Source of the DNA: Clostridia bacterium
GTDB lineage: Bacteria; Bacillota; Clostridia; Oscillospirales; Acutalibacteraceae
DNA length: 38,052 bases
Direction of reading: 5' to 3'
NCBI GenBank assembly: GCA_017436255.1
Contig: JAFSDK010000014.1
Span: forward strand, 1-38,052
In this document: positions 33,701 through 38,052 of the stretch, one piece after another
How the letters are laid out: each line of letters opens with the position of its first letter
Position numbering within the stretch: position 1 is the stretch's first letter
Made by a program: the position numbers and the translations under genes
The notes under the pieces: generated by a model
Seen by the model: the letters and a program-made list of their open reading frames with translations, nothing else
Told to the model about the DNA's origin: nothing
The model's database searches: none

Positions 33701-36007
33701 GCCGAGATTGCCAACGTGGCGTACAGTTACGATGCAACCGATAATTTAAGCGAAATAATGCGTGGTGACGGACTTAAATACGTTCTTAAATACAACGCGT
33801 TTAAAAATCTTGAGTCAATCGGTATTGCGGGTAAAGACGAAAAGTTGGTTAACTACACCTACAAAACATCAGGCGGCAGACTTAAAGAAATTACTTATGC
33901 AAACGGTCATAAAATGCGCGCAAGTTATAACCGTACAGGTAATATGATCGCTGAACGCTGGTATAATTCCGACGACCTTTTAACCGCATACTATCGTTAT
34001 AGTTATGATGCTCAGGGAAATATCGTGCGCTCGGTTGACATTTTTGCGAGAAAAGAGTATAATTATTATTACGAAGACGGCGTGCTTGCTCGCTCGGTTG
34101 AGAGTGATATCTTAATCGACGAATGTGATTTTATCATCTCAAAAACAGCCGTTGTTACGGTAGTTTACGTTTATAGTGATGATGGTGAACTTATCAAAAA
34201 GCGTGTGATTTTTGCCGGCGGTACCGAGCAGGAGTTTGGCTACCAAACAGAACAGGCAGAGGATGCTGCGGAAGATACGCAAAGCACGACTACCATTGAA
34301 ACCGAGACCGAGACCTCAACCGAGATTAAAAACGAGTCGGGCGAGAATGGAACTCACGACGAAGTTATAGATGGCGAGATATCAGAGGAAAACTCTTGGA
34401 ATTCTCCCTCAAACGCAACAAGCACCGTTCAGACTGAAGAAGAGGCTGAGGAATATAAAGAAAAAGTCACCTTTAAAATGGGGGAGACCGAGTTTGTCTC
34501 ACGCAGTGACTATGACGGCTTTGGCCGTAAGAGCTTTGACGAATTAAAGCTTAAAAAAGGCTTTATATCCCGTCAATTCAGCTACCATGCAGGTAAGGTT
34601 ACCGAGGTACATAAGCAAAAAGACAAACTACAGTCTGCACCCGTTACACAACTTGTTAGCCAGATAATACTGTCTGACGGCAGAACACTAAATTATGAGT
34701 ACGATAAAGAAGAGCGTGTAACCAAGGTTACCGACTCGTTTGAGGGTACAACGGAGTATACCTACGATGCTTTAGGTCAGTTGTTAACTGAAACCAAAAA
34801 CGGCGAAGTTGTAAACGTAATGACCTATGATAACTACGGTAATATTCTTAGTAAAAACGACGTTGTGTATGGATATGCAGACCCCGTTTGGAAAGACAAG
34901 CTAACCAAATTTGACGGTTTAGATATTACTTACGACTCACAGGGTAACCCGCTAAACTACCTTGGACATAACTTAACTTGGGAAAAGGGTAGGCAATTAA
35001 AGTCCTACGACGATAATACCTACACATATAATGCAAATGGAATAAGAACTTCCAAAACAGTCGGCGGTGTTCGACATACTTTCACGCTTGACGGTGCTAA
35101 AATATTAAAGGAAACGTGGGAAAACAATACCCTAATACCTTTATATGACAATGCCGATGAGGTTTGCGGTATTGTTTATAATGGCACACCGTATTACTTC
35201 CTCAAAAACCTACAGGGTGACGTTATTGCAATAACCGACGACAACGGCGAAACTGTTGCAAAATATTCCTATGATGCATGGGGTGTCTGCACAGTTGAGA
35301 GTGATACCAATGGCATAGCAAATATTAACCCATACCGTTACAGAAGTTATTATTATGATAGCGAAATTGGTATGTATTACCTACAATCCCGTTACTACAA
35401 TCCTACTGTTGGTAGGTTTGTGAATGGGGATTTGCCTGAGATAGTAGCTGTTGAATTAAATTCTTTGATACAGAATTTGTTTGCGTATTGTGGTAATAAT
35501 GCAGTAATGTATAGTGATTGCAGTGGTTATATATGTGAAGAAATTGGTGTTCTTGATTCATCTAAAGTGTTAGATGGTTTTGTTAGGAAGATAGATGATT
35601 ATGTTAACAAAGAAAGCAATACATGGTGGAAAAAAATCTTAATGGGTACAGGAAATGCTTTGTTAGGATGTGTGAAGAAATATAAAATAGGAGTTCTTTT
35701 TACAGTTGTAAGTATTATTTGGAATTCAATACCTAAGATTAACGATGAATTGGGTGCTATACGATATATAACAGATAAAATTAGGTATAAGTTTTTTAAT
35801 AAAAAATATTCTTTTATTGTTTCAATACTTTTTGGTAGCCATAATTTGCAGTACAAATTAGATGTAAAAGAAAATAGAAGAATTATTAATACCACAATAA
35901 TTGAGTATCGATTTAATGGTGTATATACTATTTTAAGAAATCTACTTATAAAACAGAAAGTTAAATTAACAAAAAGAAAAATTCCGGCAAAATATTTCTA
36001 TAAATAG
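30788..36007 (+). CDS. Giant RHS-repeat polymorphic toxin
   Basis: This 1739-residue protein has, in order: an N-terminal DNRLRE-like beta domain (1-180), a first RHS/YD repeat region (180-535), two tandem CBM-like jelly-roll modules (about 538-690 and 693-841, each opening L(L)TNxNFE/D), an acidic linker (852-892), more RHS repeats, a second Thr/Glu-rich acidic linker (1148-1228), and the RHS core with YDAWGVCTVES and NPYRYRSYYYDSEIGMYYLQSRYYNPTVGRF (ending near 1547). After the core comes a unique 192-residue tip with a hydrophobic stretch (about 1632-1650) and a Lys-rich end. RHS shells enclose their toxin. The N-terminus has no signal peptide. Base composition turns AT-rich at the tip boundary (about 35420), as expected of a swapped toxin module. 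Confidence 0.85.
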   Translation: MLEKIITGSDFQIYNYRSGCILPLNDHIVGKIASDDVYDTYRTYMSFNTPSILAGKRIKKATLTLTQISGEVGGNENCRIGLFECESYFEVGPLIDYGEPTFLDTAVLQSGENLKYTFDITKLLRCFSRTEMITAFGIKLLDESIESTVNVLFDGIDGQNSPIITVEYENNFAVGTSYQTHTHQLCRMGSGSVDIAECNLMFELEDYSWGGNRMPISIRHLYNTTLYNQQYSNNPSIDLNVASFSAMKLGLGWRLNIMQSMVAHTFRYDGKEYTGYIHTGESGEETLFKPKQATENADVTQTNLNIFEDVNDEETVYDADNRTLNIGGENHIFDECGRLIKIIDEYKNEMVITYQDGKIVSAKDGAGREFIFRYNSDDFLSTIVAPDTSHIIYTYSSDRLCDIFYSGGESLRFNHTTDGRINDVTVYEANGTAAKQYVYDYRAKGIYGVNEYGVKNGLFTRGSYAQYMMFYYDNKTSMGFTAYEDDGTTLSQSYNTLYLFDDDGNLISQTVTNNGVTMGAEGFDPTSSNSTGIMANKGNLLTNHNFDSADNWHYTVPDGITCEVLNDEKTALYGNTVLKVKSENGHIYDRGIYQMSGALPIGKYTFSAYVKIPQNFEGGGDAGAYLCVNDDSDNVIAVSEHFGKKSDGFIRLACTFNIDTESEVALKILLDGKGEIHLDAAQLENNEFANEYDLLTNGNFECGSLAWSLSENAEITNENRFNMQKSLKLVGDFKNICTAEQTVNVKRDATTRESFTLSGWAKGVGVSDGIAQHCLKAVVKYTNATIEDDVFTAFFAPNIDEWQYVSLQFAKKKFATVEQLKIICDYSYNNGTAYFDAVSLNRDGIEKNLTAEDFKDEEEETTESEENSVNSSGEQEEKDEFEEAIDAFGNALTETTFNDEDFGTIYRSFAYGENGNDLIAETDALGNITEYDVDVNTSRNKVITDRLGNKTAYEYDVNGRTTRVTSKTAGNAEIANVAYSYDATDNLSEIMRGDGLKYVLKYNAFKNLESIGIAGKDEKLVNYTYKTSGGRLKEITYANGHKMRASYNRTGNMIAERWYNSDDLLTAYYRYSYDAQGNIVRSVDIFARKEYNYYYEDGVLARSVESDILIDECDFIISKTAVVTVVYVYSDDGELIKKRVIFAGGTEQEFGYQTEQAEDAAEDTQSTTTIETETETSTEIKNESGENGTHDEVIDGEISEENSWNSPSNATSTVQTEEEAEEYKEKVTFKMGETEFVSRSDYDGFGRKSFDELKLKKGFISRQFSYHAGKVTEVHKQKDKLQSAPVTQLVSQIILSDGRTLNYEYDKEERVTKVTDSFEGTTEYTYDALGQLLTETKNGEVVNVMTYDNYGNILSKNDVVYGYADPVWKDKLTKFDGLDITYDSQGNPLNYLGHNLTWEKGRQLKSYDDNTYTYNANGIRTSKTVGGVRHTFTLDGAKILKETWENNTLIPLYDNADEVCGIVYNGTPYYFLKNLQGDVIAITDDNGETVAKYSYDAWGVCTVESDTNGIANINPYRYRSYYYDSEIGMYYLQSRYYNPTVGRFVNGDLPEIVAVELNSLIQNLFAYCGNNAVMYSDCSGYICEEIGVLDSSKVLDGFVRKIDDYVNKESNTWWKKILMGTGNALLGCVKKYKIGVLFTVVSIIWNSIPKINDELGAIRYITDKIRYKFFNKKYSFIVSILFGSHNLQYKLDVKENRRIINTTIIEYRFNGVYTILRNLLIKQKVKLTKRKIPAKYFYK

Positions 36008-36018
36008 GAGTATATAAT

Positions 36019-36555
36019 ATGTTTTTAATACTGGGCGTAGTAGCGATTATATATGGAGTATTTATCGTTATCAACAAGAAGAATCTTGCAATTCCGTCAA
36101 TAATTTTTATTTTAGTAGGTATTGTTATGACGCTTGTATGTATAACAAATATAGCAACAGAACAAAGAAAAATTAAAATACCGGAAGAAGTGTTAGAAAA
36201 AATATCAAAAACAGATTGGTCTGACGAACAACTGCTATTACAACATGGCTTTGAATATTATAATGAGGCTTATAATTATTCGTTCTCCTCGGACAAGGCG
36301 GAAAGCGACCTATGTAATATATCTGTATCAAAAAAGGCAAATATGGATGCTCATATGTCTGAACACAAAGATGTTTATTATAAGGCAAAAGAAAAAGGGA
36401 TAGGTTTGTTAGATTTGCGCCGCCTTATTTATAAGGATATTACGGTAGTTCGAAGATACATAATATACAATGATGGTATGCAAATAGTTGTTACTGAGGA
36501 CAATTTAGAAAAAGGTATATATTTATTTGAGAATTTTATATTAAATACATATTAA
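36019..36555 (+). CDS. Membrane protein, candidate immunity to the RHS tip
   Basis: This 178-residue protein has two N-terminal transmembrane helices (about 2-19 and 26-47), then a soluble domain with DWSDEQLLLQHGFEYYNEAYNYSF. It starts 12 bp after the RHS gene with AGGAG and an ATG, and shares its AT-rich composition. RHS toxin genes are normally followed by their cognate immunity gene, so position makes this the best candidate. A membrane-anchored protein suits a toxin that acts at the membrane. No family is recognised. Confidence 0.65.
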   Translation: MFLILGVVAIIYGVFIVINKKNLAIPSIIFILVGIVMTLVCITNIATEQRKIKIPEEVLEKISKTDWSDEQLLLQHGFEYYNEAYNYSFSSDKAESDLCNISVSKKANMDAHMSEHKDVYYKAKEKGIGLLDLRRLIYKDITVVRRYIIYNDGMQIVVTEDNLEKGIYLFENFILNTY

Positions 36556-36570
36556 GAATACGGGGAGAAA

Positions 36571-36789
36571 ACAAGGGGACAAGGGGACGGTTCTCTTGTC
36601 TCCCGAGCAACACACAGGAGAGAACACAACATAGAGACAAGGGGACGGTTCTATTGTCCCCCGTAAAAATTGAATTAATAGACATTATTTTAAGGGTAGT
36701 CAAGGAAACTTTGAGGAGAGACAAGGGGACGGTTCTGTTGTCCCCCCGAGCAACACACAGGAGAGAACACAACAGAACCGTCCCCTTGT
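36571..36789. repeat. Block of GGGGACGGTTCT repeats with 30-bp direct repeats
   Basis: ACAAGGGGACGGTTCT occurs at 36579-36594, 36637-36652 and 36721-36736, and inverted at 36774-36789. The 21-bp sequences at 36721-36741 and 36769-36789 are perfect inverted repeats. A 30-bp sequence is directly repeated without mismatch at 36602-36631 and 36745-36774. It lies between the two toxin/immunity modules. A further copy is at 37909. Confidence 0.85.
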
Positions 36790-36834
36790 GTTACTATAAT
36801 AAATAAAAAGGCTAAATTTAAAGTTTGGGGGTTA

Positions 36835-37239
36835 GTGGCTGCTATTGTTTGTGGAATTGCAGATGGGTTGCTTTCTTGTGCTAAAATAGGTAAGTTGTTA
36901 GGGTTTACTATTAGTTTCATGTTGGAGTTTATCTCTTCCATTGCTGGTGGTGATAAGGTCTATGAAGCGTTAATTTGTGCATTTATTGTGGCAATTATCA
37001 GTATGTGTCTTTCAAACGGTTTATCCGCATCTAAAATTACTAAATATAACAAACAACTTCTGTCTCATTTGCGAAAGAAGAAATGGGCTATAATAAAAAA
37101 AGCTATTCGAACATTCTTCAAACATATAAAAACGCATTTGGTAAGGTATTTTCCAAGTAGCTTTTTTATTTCAATGTTTGGTGTAACAGCACATTCAGTT
37201 TCAAAAGGTGTAATAAAACAAGCAGCAGCAAAGTATTGA
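36835..37239 (+). CDS. Orphan toxin-tip-like ORF lacking a convincing start
   Basis: This 134-residue ORF has two hydrophobic segments (about 20-38 and 45-60) and a Lys/Arg-rich C-terminal part (KKKWAIIKKAIRTFFKHIKTH). GTG 36835 has GGGGG only three bases before it, and the frame stays open upstream into the repeat block (from 36715). I read it as a displaced RHS tip that lost its core rather than an independent gene. Its stop overlaps the next ORF's ATG (TGATG). It has no similarity by eye to the current tip. The functional assignment is inference. Confidence 0.5.
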   Translation: MAAIVCGIADGLLSCAKIGKLLGFTISFMLEFISSIAGGDKVYEALICAFIVAIISMCLSNGLSASKITKYNKQLLSHLRKKKWAIIKKAIRTFFKHIKTHLVRYFPSSFFISMFGVTAHSVSKGVIKQAAAKY

Positions 37240-37907
37240 TGAAAAAAAGAACAATCGTTAAACAAACGAACAACACTCAAAACAAGTCGTTTGTAATCTT
37301 TCTTAGATTTATATTAAGCCTTATTATTAGTGCAGTATATTATGTGGGAATACAACTTTTGTGTCGCTTATTGAACCCAGGGAATTATTATGTTATAAAT
37401 ACGGTATCGGGCATATTGTCTTTGTTTACATGCTGTATATTTGTTGTATGTTCCGTTCTTGGCAAAGAGGAAAAGCTTTTAAGGCACAATCAAAATCTAA
37501 AAAAATTTGGTTGTATTTCAGTGGCTGTTTGTATTGTATTGCCATTTTGTTTTATAAATTGTTGTACGATAGCTGATCAAGAATCAATAAAAAAGAAAAA
37601 TATTTTTGGCAGTGTTACTAAAGAATATGTCTATGAAGACATAGTCAGTGTAGATATTTCTGTTGGTGGCGGAATACAATATGAAATAGTTTTTAGTTCT
37701 GGAAAAACTATAGATATATTAAGTTTTAATACCGGAATTAACACTTTTTTGTCCGATGATAATTTAATTATGTTTGACAAGTCAATTAGTAAACATTGTT
37801 CTAAAACCGTCACGCAAGAAAAGGTTTGGTTACAAGAATGGAATACACGGCGTTTCTTTTTTACGGAAAAAGGTTTTAAATATTTTGATGATATTTTTAA
37901 TAGTTGA
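37239..37907 (+). CDS. Three-helix membrane protein, candidate immunity for the orphan tip
   Basis: This 222-residue protein has three transmembrane segments (about 18-40, 50-72, 86-108) and a C-terminal soluble domain with KEYVYEDIVSVDISVGGGIQYEIVFSSGKTIDIL, a beta-rich pattern reminiscent of bacterial PH-like domains. It begins at ATG 37239, one base into the stop of the orphan ORF, indicating translational coupling. It ends at a GGGGACGGTTCT repeat. By position it would be the immunity partner of the orphan tip. Confidence 0.6.
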   Translation: MKKRTIVKQTNNTQNKSFVIFLRFILSLIISAVYYVGIQLLCRLLNPGNYYVINTVSGILSLFTCCIFVVCSVLGKEEKLLRHNQNLKKFGCISVAVCIVLPFCFINCCTIADQESIKKKNIFGSVTKEYVYEDIVSVDISVGGGIQYEIVFSSGKTIDILSFNTGINTFLSDDNLIMFDKSISKHCSKTVTQEKVWLQEWNTRRFFFTEKGFKYFDDIFNS

Positions 37908-37908
37908 G

Positions 37909-37960
37909 ACAAGGGGACGGTTCTCTGTGTTGACAAAACTGAATTAATTGCTATTATTTA
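37909..37960 (+). repeat. Distal copy of the GGGGACGGTTCT repeat with shared flank
   Basis: ACAAGGGGACGGTTCT at 37909-37924 is followed at 37936-37960 by sequence closely matching 36668-36692 (AAAACTGAATTAATTG versus AAAATTGAATTAATAG, then a CATTATTT-type end). So a segment of at least 45 bp is repeated on both sides of the orphan module. A TTGACA-N16-TATTAT promoter-like sequence is embedded at 37930-37957. Confidence 0.75.
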
Positions 37961-37965
37961 AATAG

Positions 37966-37991
37966 GCGGTCGGGGAAACCCGACCGCTTTT
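37966..37991 (+). terminator. Terminator after the toxin/immunity locus
   Basis: GCGGTCGGG-GAAA-CCCGACCGC is followed by TTTT. It is the first strong terminator after the one following the capsid gene (24320), so the RHS locus may be transcribed to here. Confidence 0.9.
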
Positions 37992-37998
37992 AAATAAA

Positions 37999-38027
37999 TT
38001 GACAAAAATTAAAGCAAAAGTTATAAT
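37999..38027 (+). promoter_or_regulatory. Consensus promoter for a gene beyond the window
   Basis: TTGACA (37999-38004) and TATAAT (38022-38027) have exact 17-bp spacing. The start would be near 38034. The transcribed gene lies outside the window. Confidence 0.85.
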
Positions 38028-38052
38028 ATTTATAAAGTGGACGGCATAAACA

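Overview
The window looks like chromosomal DNA of an uncultured low-to-moderate GC Firmicute of the class Clostridia, probably Oscillospiraceae/Ruminococcaceae-like. The grounds are AGGAG-type ribosome sites, near-consensus TTGACA/TATAAT promoters, a split transketolase, TAA/TGA/TAG stops under the standard code, a BspA-type leucine-rich surface protein, and short dispersed palindromic repeats of a kind I associate with this group. The taxon is an inference; there is no rRNA gene here.

Layout. (1) 1-8840 is housekeeping: the tail of an Asp-rich protein, lspA, an RluA-family pseudouridine synthase, both transketolase subunits, alaS, a HIT protein, a phosphoribosyltransferase, and a convergent Na/Pi transporter whose promoter sits inside a 12-bp inverted repeat. 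(2) 8880-9300 is non-coding and unusual: a string of short hairpins, some nested in a 12-bp outer stem, before a small membrane protein gene. (3) 9757-14343 holds an HD-domain protein, a polyprenyl-phosphate-type glycosyltransferase and a secreted LRR/Cys-rich/Ig-like repeat protein. (4) 14344-15900 is a small accessory pocket: a 3' tRNA fragment, a membrane-anchored trypsin-like protease flanked by ATTAGCA direct repeats, a MITE-like palindrome and an intact tRNA-Arg(CCT). (5) 16119-18030 is a maf/rlmD-like pair. (6) 18123-20593 is a three-gene operon (TarI/IspD-like cytidylyltransferase, SDR epimerase/reductase, AraD) that may make a CDP-activated pentitol. (7) 20697-30729 is a compact phage-derived cassette: TerS, TerL, scaffold-like, capsid, portal, a connector-like protein, a large structural protein, a glycosidase-like lipoprotein, an XhlA-like protein, holin and amidase. 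No integrase, repressor, replication or sheath gene is visible. TerL has an in-frame TGA where its family has Trp. (8) 30788-37907 is a polymorphic-toxin locus: a 1739-residue RHS protein with an AT-rich C-terminal tip, a candidate immunity gene, a block of GGGGACGGTTCT repeats, then a start-less orphan tip-like ORF overlapping a second candidate immunity gene, closed by another repeat copy and a terminator.

Working together. Regions 7 and 8 run on one strand with short gaps, so I read them as one locus: a stripped-down, short-tailed, phage-like particle plus lysis genes, ending in an RHS toxin with immunity and a displaced tip/immunity pair. Whether the particle carries or releases the RHS protein is a hypothesis. 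Names resting on motifs (alaS, lspA, araD, tkt, tRNA, RHS core, amidase) are firm. Small phage proteins, the toxin tips and the immunity assignments are inference.
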